From contig JASGMG010000003.1 of the NCBI GenBank assembly GCA_030156575.1, positions 1-36,589 of the forward strand: DNA of 36,589 nt. Reading direction: 5' to 3'. Positions 1 through 9,290 of the stretch are shown one piece after another. The translations under genes were made by a program, and so were the position numbers. The notes beneath the pieces were generated by a model. The model was not told where the DNA came from. It made no database searches and saw only the letters and a program-made list of their open reading frames with translations. Each line of letters opens with the position of its first letter. Position 1 is the first letter of the stretch. The DNA comes from Patescibacteria group bacterium (GTDB taxonomy: Bacteria > Patescibacteriota > Saccharimonadia > Saccharimonadales > Saccharimonadaceae).

Positions 1-1
1 T

Positions 2-733
2 GTTACTTATACACTACAAGTTCAACAAAGATGTTCAACTACACAAACTAATAGTACATGGGGTAGTATTGGCTCTGCTAGCTATACTAGACCTGTAACT
101 TTACTAAATGGTACCGTTAACTATGGGCTTTCTTTCTCCTCATCTAGTGGATCATATTCTGTAAATATACCAGGGTTAGTGTCCATAACAAGTGTTACTA
201 CTAATAATGGTGGTGTAAGTGCGTATAATAGTGGAACTACCGCAGTCTTTAATGTTTATAGTGGAAGTGCTACAACTGGTTCTACGACTAGTACCTCCAA
301 TGTGTCGAAAGTTGTAAATAGTACTGTAGGTCCACAATCATCATCATACCTCCCCCCTACAAAATCATATAATGACGGTGTATACTCAGGCACTCTCAAC
401 CGTACTAATATAAGTAGTAGCTTAGTGTCATCTTCGTCAAAGGTAGTAACTTATGTAAATTATTCTCAAGGCAGTCTATATCATTATGAAGGGCAATATT
501 ATAATTATAATGTTAATGGATATGTTGGGTCCATACCTTATGTCGGATTCTCTGGATCTGGTCTTGACGGAGCTGGAAATCCTATACAATACGCTACTTA
601 TAGAGGTACTGTTTATAAAAATGTATATAATTATACAGGTACATATTCAGGAACTGTATATGGTCAAATTACTACAACCAATTATTATCACTATTATTAC
701 TACTATTTAACAGTTAATTATAAATATAGATAG
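2..733 (+). CDS. Secreted/surface adhesin-like protein, 5'-truncated by window edge
   Basis: Frame of ORF 179..733 stays open to base 2 (VTYTLQVQQRCSTTQ...); Ser/Thr/Tyr/Asn/Gly-rich, Tyr-rich C-terminus; the listed GTG start at 179 is probably internal. Confidence 0.6.
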   Translation, partial: VTYTLQVQQRCSTTQTNSTWGSIGSASYTRPVTLLNGTVNYGLSFSSSSGSYSVNIPGLVSITSVTTNNGGVSAYNSGTTAVFNVYSGSATTGSTTSTSNVSKVVNSTVGPQSSSYLPPTKSYNDGVYSGTLNRTNISSSLVSSSSKVVTYVNYSQGSLYHYEGQYYNYNVNGYVGSIPYVGFSGSGLDGAGNPIQYATYRGTVYKNVYNYTGTYSGTVYGQITTTNYYHYYYYYLTVNYKYR

Positions 734-747
734 GCGATAGGTTATAT

Positions 748-1659
748 ATGTATAAACATAAAAAGATATATATCATAATTGCAATAATATTAGTAGCTAT
801 TGCTTTTGTGGTAACATTGTCTGTATTAAGTTTGGTTGATAGAAATACTGAAGCTAATGGAACCTGTCCTTCCGGCTTTATTGCAGTGCCAGGTAATGAT
901 CAATATAGTACTAAAGACTTTTGTGTTATGAAGTATGAAGCGAAGAATGTTAATGGTGCTGCTAAAAGCCAGTATGAATTAGAACCATGGACATCCATTA
1001 CTCAAACTGAGGCTTCGACTGTAGCTAATAAGCTATGTGATGGTTGTCATTTAATAACAGAAGATGAATGGTTAACTATAGCTCAGAATGTTTTAAGCGT
1101 TCCAGAAAATTGGGCTTTGAATACAGTTGGTGGTGATTATATATATAGTGGGCATAACGATAATAATCCGTCGAAAGCTTTAGCTGCTTCTAATGATGAT
1201 GAAGAAGGATATATAAATACTGGTAATATTGTTGCTCAATCAGAAGTAAAAAATGGTACAATTGGAAAATCTCAGCGTCGTACTCTAAAGTTAACTAATG
1301 GTCAGACTATTTGGGACTTAGCGGGTAATGTTGCAGAATGGACATCTGGACAGACGACAGGTAGTCAACCTGGCACTATAGGAGAGTCTGATTATGTATG
1401 GAAGGATTGGAATGCGGTTAACTTTAATGGTAGCTTATTTCCTAACCCCTTTCCTGGCTATGGTGACCCATTAACTGGTGCATGGGCATCTGATCAAGGT
1501 ATCGGTCAATTGTATAGTTATATGGGAGAATCTAATAATCGTGCTTTTATTAGGGGTGGTTCATATTCTCAGAATAATTACGCTGGTATTTTCTCTCTAT
1601 ATTTAGGAAATGAGCCAAACTACAAAGATGCCTCTATCGGATTTAGAGTTGTAAAATGA
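748..1659 (+). CDS. Membrane-anchored FGE-sulfatase (SUMF1/C-type-lectin fold) domain protein
   Basis: N-terminal TM segment; motifs LITEDEW, WDLAGNVAEWT, RGGSY...GFRVVK typical of the FGE-sulfatase superfamily. Confidence 0.8.
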   Translation: MYKHKKIYIIIAIILVAIAFVVTLSVLSLVDRNTEANGTCPSGFIAVPGNDQYSTKDFCVMKYEAKNVNGAAKSQYELEPWTSITQTEASTVANKLCDGCHLITEDEWLTIAQNVLSVPENWALNTVGGDYIYSGHNDNNPSKALAASNDDEEGYINTGNIVAQSEVKNGTIGKSQRRTLKLTNGQTIWDLAGNVAEWTSGQTTGSQPGTIGESDYVWKDWNAVNFNGSLFPNPFPGYGDPLTGAWASDQGIGQLYSYMGESNNRAFIRGGSYSQNNYAGIFSLYLGNEPNYKDASIGFRVVK

Positions 1660-1684
1660 TTAAGCATAAAAGGAGCTAAATATA

Positions 1685-2014
1685 ATGAATAGCAAAAAAA
1701 AGAGAATAGTAATAATTTGTTCTATTGCAATAATTTTGTTGATTGTTTTGACAATCTTTATCGTATATCGTATACAAGAAGCAAATAATGTTAAGAACCA
1801 AGATTCTAGCAATGTTGTGGACATGAAAGCAAATGCAGATGAATCGAAATCTAAGGCTATGGAAGCAATTTCTAATGGCAACGCAGAAGAGGGTAAAGGA
1901 CTTCTAGAAGAAGCTAGAGACGATTATAAAAAATTAAATGACACTGATAATGTTATCGATACTGAGGCTCAATTGTATTCGATTGATCATCCTGTTGCTC
2001 CTGCTCAAGACTAA
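1685..2014 (+). CDS. Small single-TM hypothetical protein with helical extracytoplasmic region
   Basis: ORF of 109 aa with N-terminal hydrophobic helix; AAAGGAG upstream. Confidence 0.6.
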   Translation: MNSKKKRIVIICSIAIILLIVLTIFIVYRIQEANNVKNQDSSNVVDMKANADESKSKAMEAISNGNAEEGKGLLEEARDDYKKLNDTDNVIDTEAQLYSIDHPVAPAQD

Positions 2015-2034
2015 TTTTATTTATAGCTAGTTAT

Positions 2035-2063
2035 TTGCAAAACGTAGTAAATTTTGCTATAAT
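2035..2063 (+). promoter_or_regulatory. Sigma70-type promoter upstream of ftsK
   Basis: TTGCAA (2035-2040), 17 bp spacer, TATAAT (2058-2063). Confidence 0.7.
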
Positions 2064-2105
2064 ATGCATAAGATTAAGTCAAAGAGCTTATAATAAGAAT
2101 TGATT

Positions 2106-4346
2106 ATGCCAAAAAAGAAAAAAAGATCATCAAGAAAAAAGGCTTCGATAAAATCGACGCCACAACATAATTTGCCAAATGGTTTTTGGTCTCAAGTTGG
2201 TGCAATATTTTTGGTTGCAGTATCTTTCTTGTTCATAGTCGCTTGGTTTGGCGCTGGCGGACCGGTGTTGGATTGGGTGCACCATTCTGCCATAATTAGC
2301 ATTGGTTACGCAGTTTATATATTACCTCTACTATTTTTATATATAGCAATTGAGATATTCAGAACAGAGAATAATCGTTTGCCGTTTGTCGTAAAACTAG
2401 CTTCTACGCTATTTGTTGTCTGGTTCTCGTCATTGTTTGGGCTTCTTAAGAATGAGAATGGACAAACTACAGGTGGATTTATTGGTGACTTAATTAATGA
2501 TGGTATGTTAGCACTTGTCGATAATAATATAGCAGCCTTTATTTATGTATTATTAATTATAACAACATTGTTGTTTATATTAAGAATTTCACCGTTTTCT
2601 GTAATAAAGAAAATAGGACAACTAAGTCGTCAAGAAACTAGTGAACAAGATGCAAATATAAAGGTTATGCGTAATGCGGCTGCTGTCGATAGCTCTAAAC
2701 GGACTACTATTGGCAATTTCAAATTAAATGCTGGAGTACCGACTCTCGATATAGATGAGCAGAATGATACTAAAAAACAATCTAAACTGTCTACACTGAA
2801 GAATAGTATGTCTCATGATAAGGTTGTTGAAGATCAGGCCGCTCTTGTCACTGTTGATGATCCTAATTGGGAAGCGCCTAGTCTTAATTTATTAGAAAAG
2901 AAGCAATCTCCAGCTGATGCTGGCGATGTTCAACAAAATGCATTAATAATAAAAAATACATTAGATGAATTTGATATTAATGTTGAGATGGAGGGTGCTA
3001 ATATAGGACCACGAGTAACTCAATTTATGCTTAGACCTCCAAGTGGCGTTAAATTAACACGCATAACTGCACTTGAAACTAATTTGGCCTTAAACTTAGC
3101 TGCTCAAAGTTTAAGGATGGAAGCTCCGATTCCTGGTCAAAAGGCTGTCGGTATAGAAGTTCCTAATCGTAAGGCGGCTGATGTGCGTTTGTTCTCGATT
3201 TTGTCTAGTCGTCAATGGAATAAAAAAACTGAACCGTTATCTTTTGCTGTTGGTAAAGATATATCAGGAGAAGCAATAGTTGGTGAACTAAATAAGATGC
3301 CTCATCTTTTGATCGCTGGTCAAACTGGTTCTGGTAAATCGGTTATGATTAATACATTACTTACTAGCTTACTTTATAATAATAGTCCTAGCAAAATGAA
3401 GTTAATTTTGGTTGATCCTAAGCAAGTTGAAATGGCGCCATATGAAGATATACCTCACTTGCTAACCCCAGTTATTACAGAGCCGGATAAAACTATTAGC
3501 GCATTAAAATGGGCTGTAAATGAAATGCAAAGACGTTATACGTTATTGGCGGAGCACAAAGTAAAAGATATTAAGACTTATAATCAGAATATAGCTTCTG
3601 CTAGTAAAAAAGTTTCTATAAAAGATGAGGATGGCGTACTTCAAGATCACGAAAATGGAGCTATGCCATACATTGTAATTGTAATTGATGAGTTAGCAGA
3701 TTTGATGATGGTAGCGGCTCGTGACGTAGAAGCCTTGATAGTTCGTTTAGCACAAAAGGCTCGTGCTGTTGGAATTCATTTAGTTTTAGCAACTCAGAGT
3801 CCCCGTGTGGACGTTATTACTGGTTTAATTAAAGCTAATATTCCGGCTAGAATTGCGTTTACGGTTGCTTCGCAAATTGAAAGTCGTATAATTCTTGATC
3901 AAATTGGCGCTGAAAAATTATTAGGTGCTGGTGATATGTTATTGCTTACTACTAGCATGAGCAAACCAAAACGTGTTCAGGGATCATGGGTAACTGACGT
4001 AGAAGTTCATAAAATAGCTGATCATTTACGCATGCAATCGCCTCCACAATATAATGATGAAGTTGTTAGCCAGCCTGTTCAATTAAATGGCAAGGGTGGT
4101 GTGGTTATGGATTTTGATAATAGTAACGACGATGATTTATACAAAGATGCAATTAAAGTTGTGATTGATAGTGGTAAAGCAAGCGCTAGCTTATTGCAAC
4201 GACGCTTACGAGTTGGTTATGCTAGAGCCGCTAGATTGATTGAGAATATGGAGGATCAGGGTCTAATAGGTCCGGCTGACGGTGCTAGACCACGTGAGGT
4301 GTTAATATCGAGTCTTGATGAACTTAACTCAGGCGATAATCTATAG
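2106..4346 (+). CDS. ftsK: DNA translocase FtsK/SpoIIIE
   Basis: N-terminal TM segments, Walker A GQTGSGKS, IVIDELADLMM, C-terminal winged-helix gamma domain (LLQRRLRVGYARAARLIENME); ATG at 2106 preferred over TTG at 2100. Confidence 0.93.
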   Translation: MPKKKKRSSRKKASIKSTPQHNLPNGFWSQVGAIFLVAVSFLFIVAWFGAGGPVLDWVHHSAIISIGYAVYILPLLFLYIAIEIFRTENNRLPFVVKLASTLFVVWFSSLFGLLKNENGQTTGGFIGDLINDGMLALVDNNIAAFIYVLLIITTLLFILRISPFSVIKKIGQLSRQETSEQDANIKVMRNAAAVDSSKRTTIGNFKLNAGVPTLDIDEQNDTKKQSKLSTLKNSMSHDKVVEDQAALVTVDDPNWEAPSLNLLEKKQSPADAGDVQQNALIIKNTLDEFDINVEMEGANIGPRVTQFMLRPPSGVKLTRITALETNLALNLAAQSLRMEAPIPGQKAVGIEVPNRKAADVRLFSILSSRQWNKKTEPLSFAVGKDISGEAIVGELNKMPHLLIAGQTGSGKSVMINTLLTSLLYNNSPSKMKLILVDPKQVEMAPYEDIPHLLTPVITEPDKTISALKWAVNEMQRRYTLLAEHKVKDIKTYNQNIASASKKVSIKDEDGVLQDHENGAMPYIVIVIDELADLMMVAARDVEALIVRLAQKARAVGIHLVLATQSPRVDVITGLIKANIPARIAFTVASQIESRIILDQIGAEKLLGAGDMLLLTTSMSKPKRVQGSWVTDVEVHKIADHLRMQSPPQYNDEVVSQPVQLNGKGGVVMDFDNSNDDDLYKDAIKVVIDSGKASASLLQRRLRVGYARAARLIENMEDQGLIGPADGARPREVLISSLDELNSGDNL

Positions 4347-4440
4347 ACTTATCCACATATATTTGTTATAGTTAAAGTGTTATTAACTCGATTTACATAA
4401 AGTGTAAATATCCATAAGGATTCCAGAGGAGGAAATCTAT

Positions 4441-4791
4441 ATGAAAGAATATGAATTAACAGTTCTGATTAAACCAGATTTAGAGGTTGATATTGAAGCG
4501 CCACTCGCAAAGTTGCGTACAATTATTACATCTAATGGTGGTAGTATCTCTAAAGAAGATAATTGGGGTAAAAAGAAGTTAGCTTATCGTATTAAGAATG
4601 AGGATTTCGCGATGTATGTTTATTTTGATTTATCATTACCTGCTGATGCATTATTGAAAATTAGTAACACCCTTAATATCACTGACGAAGTGTTACGTTA
4701 TTTACTTGTCACCGTTGATAAAAAAGGTAGGATGGCCCTAGAAGAAGCAAAAGCTAGTGCATCTGAAAATGATACAAAAGAAAAGGAGTAG
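4441..4791 (+). CDS. rpsF: 30S ribosomal protein S6
   Basis: MKEYELTVLIKPDL..., GAGGAGG SD, rpsF-ssb-rpsR synteny. Confidence 0.93.
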   Translation: MKEYELTVLIKPDLEVDIEAPLAKLRTIITSNGGSISKEDNWGKKKLAYRIKNEDFAMYVYFDLSLPADALLKISNTLNITDEVLRYLLVTVDKKGRMALEEAKASASENDTKEKE

Positions 4792-4793
4792 AG

Positions 4794-5246
4794 ATGGCAA
4801 AAGGTTTTAACAAAGTTATTCTAATGGGTAATTTGACCCGTGACCCTGAGACTCGAACAACGACGAGTGGTCAAAGCGTAACTAATTTTAGTTTAGCTAT
4901 TAGTCGTAGTTGGAAAAGCGCTGACGGCACCAAACAAGATCAAGTTAGTTATATAAATTGTGTTGCTTGGGCAAAAATTGGTGAAGTAATTTCACAATAT
5001 CTTACAAAAGGTAGCCCAGTTTTAATTAGTGGACGATTAGAACAACGAACTTGGGACGATAAAGATTCAGGACAAAAGAGGTCAGCTGTTGATGTTATTG
5101 TTGAAGATTTTAATTTTGTTGGTGGCGGACGTAATGTCGATGATAATTTTGGACAAAATGCCGACACTCAAACAAAAAAGACTAATGATGTTGTTATAGA
5201 CGACATAGATGACAAACCTATTGATTTAAGTGAGATTCCTTTTTAG
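4794..5246 (+). CDS. ssb: Single-stranded DNA-binding protein
   Basis: [19 protein letters not shown]-fold, acidic C-terminal DLSEIPF tail. Confidence 0.95.
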   Translation: MAKGFNKVILMGNLTRDPETRTTTSGQSVTNFSLAISRSWKSADGTKQDQVSYINCVAWAKIGEVISQYLTKGSPVLISGRLEQRTWDDKDSGQKRSAVDVIVEDFNFVGGGRNVDDNFGQNADTQTKKTNDVVIDDIDDKPIDLSEIPF

Positions 5247-5266
5247 GGATAATTGGAGAATATTGT

Positions 5267-5470
5267 ATGACAATGAAAAGATTTAAAAAAGATACACCAG
5301 TATATTTTGATTATAAAGACGTAAAAACCTTACAGCGGTTTATTGATATTTATGGCCAGATCAAACAGATTGGAAAAACTGGACTTAGTGCAAAGCAACA
5401 ACGTCAGTTAGCTGTTGCTATCAAACGAGCACGACACTTAGCTTTACTACCATTTGTAACCCAAGGTTAA
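5267..5470 (+). CDS. rpsR: 30S ribosomal protein S18
   Basis: [14 protein letters not shown]...[25 protein letters not shown]; start 5267 or 5273. Confidence 0.93.
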   Translation: MTMKRFKKDTPVYFDYKDVKTLQRFIDIYGQIKQIGKTGLSAKQQRQLAVAIKRARHLALLPFVTQG

Positions 5471-5474
5471 TAAC

Positions 5475-6041
5475 ATGGCTTATTCACCAACTGATCTTAA
5501 AAAAGGTGTTGTTATTCAAATTGATAACAAACCATTTAAAGTAGTAGAGTATAACCAGAAAGTTGTTGGTCGTGGAGGTAGTATTGTAAATGTTAAGATT
5601 AAGAATTTAATTGATGGTAGTGTAATACCGAAAACTTTCAAAGGCCAAGAAAAGATTGATTCGGCTGAGGTTTCTAGCCGAACTGTGCAATATCTATACA
5701 CAGATGGATCGGACTTTCATTTTATGGACCCTGAAACTTTCGAACAATTTCAGCTATCGGCTGATATAGTTGAGGACACTGCAAGTTATTTGAAAGAGGG
5801 CGACAATTTAACTCTACAATCATTTAATGGCAATATTATTAATGTGGAATTGCCTAAAAATGTCTATTTAGAAGTGACCTATAGTGAAGATGTTGTAAAG
5901 GGCGATACTAGTAGTAGTGTTTTAAAAGACGCAACTCTTGAAACTGGATTAGTCGTTAAAGTACCAGCTTTTATAAAAACAGGTGATGTCATATCAGTTG
6001 ACACCACAACTGGTGATTATCGAGAACGCAAAAAGGTTTGA
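5475..6041 (+). CDS. efp: Elongation factor P
   Basis: Three-domain EF-P; conserved C-terminal GLVVKVPAFIKTGDVISVDTTTGDYRER. Confidence 0.93.
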   Translation: MAYSPTDLKKGVVIQIDNKPFKVVEYNQKVVGRGGSIVNVKIKNLIDGSVIPKTFKGQEKIDSAEVSSRTVQYLYTDGSDFHFMDPETFEQFQLSADIVEDTASYLKEGDNLTLQSFNGNIINVELPKNVYLEVTYSEDVVKGDTSSSVLKDATLETGLVVKVPAFIKTGDVISVDTTTGDYRERKKV

Positions 6042-6047
6042 TTTGTC

Positions 6048-6776
6048 ATGACTAAACAACGGCTAGATGTGGCCATTACGCAACGTAAACTGGCTACAAG
6101 TCGTTCTCAGTCTGAAAGTTGGATCAAACTGGGTAAGGTAACTGTTGACGGTCAAATTGTGACAAAACCTGGGCGTTTTGTTGGTTCAAACGCAAATATT
6201 AAATTAATAGCTGATAATCAGTATGTTAGTCGAGCCGGTCTTAAATTAGAATCGGTGGCTGATATTCTTGAGCTTAATTTTAACGATAAGCTAGTGTTAG
6301 ATGTTGGTAGTAGCACTGGCGGATTTACTGATTATGCTTTACGTAATGGGGCAAGAAAAGTTTATGCAGTTGATGTTGGGACCGATCAGTTGCATCCAAC
6401 TTTGCGCGGTGATAGGAGAATTGAGCTACACGAAAAAACTGATATTCGTGATTTTCGCGTAGTAGAAAAGCCTGACATTATCGTTATTGATGTTTCATTT
6501 ATTAGTTTACGTGATATTTTACCCCATATTTATAATGTTTTATCTAATTTTGATACGCAAATTATAGCAATGCTGAAGCCGCAATTTGAAGCTGGTAAGG
6601 GACAAACTAATAAAGGTATTATCAAAAATGATGCTATGCGTCGACAAATATTAAGAGACTTTGAGGATTGGTCTCGAAATTATTTTGTTATTTTAAATAA
6701 AAGGGATAGTGATGTGTCAGGTGCAAAAGGGAACCAAGAGAGATTTTATCTACTACAACCGCTAAAAGATAAATAA
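6048..6776 (+). CDS. tlyA: TlyA family rRNA (cytidine-2'-O)-methyltransferase / hemolysin A-like
   Basis: N-terminal S4 domain (RLDVAITQRKLATSRSQSESWIKLGKVTVDG), FtsJ-like VLDVGSSTGGFTDYAL. Confidence 0.88.
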   Translation: MTKQRLDVAITQRKLATSRSQSESWIKLGKVTVDGQIVTKPGRFVGSNANIKLIADNQYVSRAGLKLESVADILELNFNDKLVLDVGSSTGGFTDYALRNGARKVYAVDVGTDQLHPTLRGDRRIELHEKTDIRDFRVVEKPDIIVIDVSFISLRDILPHIYNVLSNFDTQIIAMLKPQFEAGKGQTNKGIIKNDAMRRQILRDFEDWSRNYFVILNKRDSDVSGAKGNQERFYLLQPLKDK

Positions 6777-6778
6777 AT

Positions 6779-7849
6779 TTATTTACTTACGTTAAAGCGG
6801 AATTCGACTACATCATCAGGTTGCATTATATAGTTTCTTCCTTCTGTCCGTACTTTACCGGCACTTTTTACGGCTACTTCTGAGCCTAACTCTAGCAAAT
6901 CTTTATAGTTGATTATTTGGGCTGCGATAAAGCCTTTTTCAAAGTCAGTATGTATGACACCTGCCGCTTGTGGAGCAGTGGCTCCTTTTTTTATTGTCCA
7001 AGCCCTAATTTCTTTAGGTCCGGCTGTTAGATAACTTTGAAGCCCTAATGTGCTATAGGCAGCATGGATTAATTGAAGCAATCCGGTTTCCTTAACGCCA
7101 TAGCTTTTCAATAGTTCTGTTGAATCTTCAATCGTGAGCCCCTTGATTTCTGATTCCAGTTTTGCGCATATAAATATTGTTTTAGCTGGAGTCACTAGAT
7201 TGGTCAATTTAGCTTTTGCGCTATCGTCGATTAATGTGTTCTCGTCAACATTAAAGGCATAAATAATTGGTTTAGCTGTCAATAGATGAAGATCGTTTAT
7301 TATTTCCAAATTTAATTCATTAACTGCAGATAAAGGAGTGCCAGACCTTAGATAGTCGAGTAACTTATTTAATTGATTAATCATATCGTTAGCATTAGAT
7401 TGCGATTTTTTAATCTTTGGTAATTTTGACTCTATAGTCTGTATGTCAGCCAATATTAATTCAGTATTTATGGTTTCAATATCATCTGCGGGGCTTATTC
7501 GGTTAGATACATGTATAACATCGTCGTCATGAAATGCTCTAACGACATGAACTATAGCATCGCATTGACGAATATTAGCTAGAAACTTATTACCCAGACC
7601 TTCTCCTTTGCTAGCTCCAGCTACTAATCCTGCGATGTCTACAAATGTGACAGTGGCTGGTAATATTTTTGTCGATCCATATATTCTTGCAAGCTTTTTC
7701 AATCGTTCATCCGGAACGGGGACTATGCCAGTGTTAGGCTCGATGGTGGCGAAAGGATAATTAGCGGCTAATATATCATTATTGGTTAGAGCGTTAAATA
7801 GAGTAGACTTGCCAACATTAGGCAATCCGATTATTCCGATGCTTAACAT
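6779..7849 (-). CDS. ychF: Redox-regulated/ribosome-binding ATPase YchF
   Basis: GIIGLPNVGKSTLFNALT, NVDE in place of NKxD, C-terminal TGS domain. Confidence 0.93.
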   Translation of the reverse strand: MLSIGIIGLPNVGKSTLFNALTNNDILAANYPFATIEPNTGIVPVPDERLKKLARIYGSTKILPATVTFVDIAGLVAGASKGEGLGNKFLANIRQCDAIVHVVRAFHDDDVIHVSNRISPADDIETINTELILADIQTIESKLPKIKKSQSNANDMINQLNKLLDYLRSGTPLSAVNELNLEIINDLHLLTAKPIIYAFNVDENTLIDDSAKAKLTNLVTPAKTIFICAKLESEIKGLTIEDSTELLKSYGVKETGLLQLIHAAYSTLGLQSYLTAGPKEIRAWTIKKGATAPQAAGVIHTDFEKGFIAAQIINYKDLLELGSEVAVKSAGKVRTEGRNYIMQPDDVVEFRFNVSK

Positions 7850-8018
7850 AATTGTTTTATCCTATTTAGATTTATTATTTGATTGATTCATATACTTCTT
7901 GTACTATTTATCATTATTACTATTCTATCAATATTGTCCTAAACAACAAAAGGTTTGTAATAATAATTTAATTTATTATTCTTAGCTTTTAATCATTAAG
8001 AGCTGTATTATATAAAGA

Positions 8019-9290
8019 ATGAAAATAAGGATTTTTATGAAGTTAAAGGGTGTTTGGGGATTTTTGCCATTTTGGGTCTTTTTAATGTTATTCAAATCTG
8101 GGGCTGATTTACATTTTAATTCTTTGTCACCTCTTGGAGAAAGAGTATTTCCTGTATGGGTTGTTGGTATTATAATTGGGTTATTTTCACTATTACAGAT
8201 GGTGTTGGACGTGCCTGCGGGATTATTGCTGGATAAATTTGGATATAGGAGATTATTAAAATTTACAACCGTTGTCTTTATAGTTGCAACACTTCTTCTT
8301 TTCTTATTTGGTTTAAATATGTATACATATATATTTACTTCATTTTTAAGTACTATAGGATGGCTCTTTTTAGGCCCAGGAGTTAACGCTTATGTAATAT
8401 CTCAAGCTTCTAAAAAGGAATCAAACAAATTTATATCATTTCGTGATATTTCTGGCTCTATTGGATCGGTCGTTGCGGGTATTCTTTTTGCTGTAACTAT
8501 AAGCTGTCCAGTGCAGGTTATGGCATTCATTGCTACTCTTTTTTTGGTAGTCTCATATGTTTTTATATTTTTATCACCAGATGACACTGAGAATGTTTGT
8601 ATTGAGAAAAAAATTCCAACTCAGGATTTTTATATAAAAAGGCGTTTTTTACATAAAGTAGTTAAGGCGATTTTTAAACTAAATCCTGTTAGTTCGTTTT
8701 TATTAATTTCTAGCTTAAGTTCTTCTATATTTTATTCAATAATATGTTTTGTAATACCATTAGTTATTGCACACACTGAGTCTCTGGGGATTATGAGTTG
8801 GAGTTTAGGAGTGTTTGACATAGCAATTATATTTGCTGGATTTGGTCTTGGAAAATTAGCAAAATTAATAAATAGGATTTTTTTAATTTTTCTGGGTCTA
8901 TTAGTATTTGGAGTTATGGGTACACTCTTGGGGTTTAATTTTGGAGTATGGTTTATTGTAATAGGGTTTATTGCTACGGTGGGTGATGAGATTGCAAGTT
9001 TATCTTTATGGTCATGGTTGTATGATTTAGATAAAGATCATGCAGAGGATGGGTTGATTTCTGGTGTGCTAAACTTGTCGCACGATTTAGGCTGGGCAAT
9101 CGGGCCTATATTAGGGGGTTTTCTTTATTATGGACTTGGTCCATCTTGGACGATTATGATTGGAGCGCTATTTCTTTTATTGGCTTGGTTTATATACACT
9201 ATTAAATTAGGTGCACTAAATATGACCATCAATTCAAATTCTAATATAGCCCCTAAAAAACCACATAAATTTCGTAATGGTAGATATTAA
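8019..9290 (+). CDS. MFS transporter
   Basis: About 12 hydrophobic helices; MFS loop GLLLDKFGYRRLLK; alternative SD-led start at 8037. Confidence 0.8.
   Translation: MKIRIFMKLKGVWGFLPFWVFLMLFKSGADLHFNSLSPLGERVFPVWVVGIIIGLFSLLQMVLDVPAGLLLDKFGYRRLLKFTTVVFIVATLLLFLFGLNMYTYIFTSFLSTIGWLFLGPGVNAYVISQASKKESNKFISFRDISGSIGSVVAGILFAVTISCPVQVMAFIATLFLVVSYVFIFLSPDDTENVCIEKKIPTQDFYIKRRFLHKVVKAIFKLNPVSSFLLISSLSSSIFYSIICFVIPLVIAHTESLGIMSWSLGVFDIAIIFAGFGLGKLAKLINRIFLIFLGLLVFGVMGTLLGFNFGVWFIVIGFIATVGDEIASLSLWSWLYDLDKDHAEDGLISGVLNLSHDLGWAIGPILGGFLYYGLGPSWTIMIGALFLLLAWFIYTIKLGALNMTINSNSNIAPKKPHKFRNGRY

Noticed and set aside
486-710. Overlapping +1-frame ORF (74 aa) inside the first surface protein gene
   Set aside because: Composition artefact of the repetitive AT-rich coding frame; no start context or recognisable domain.
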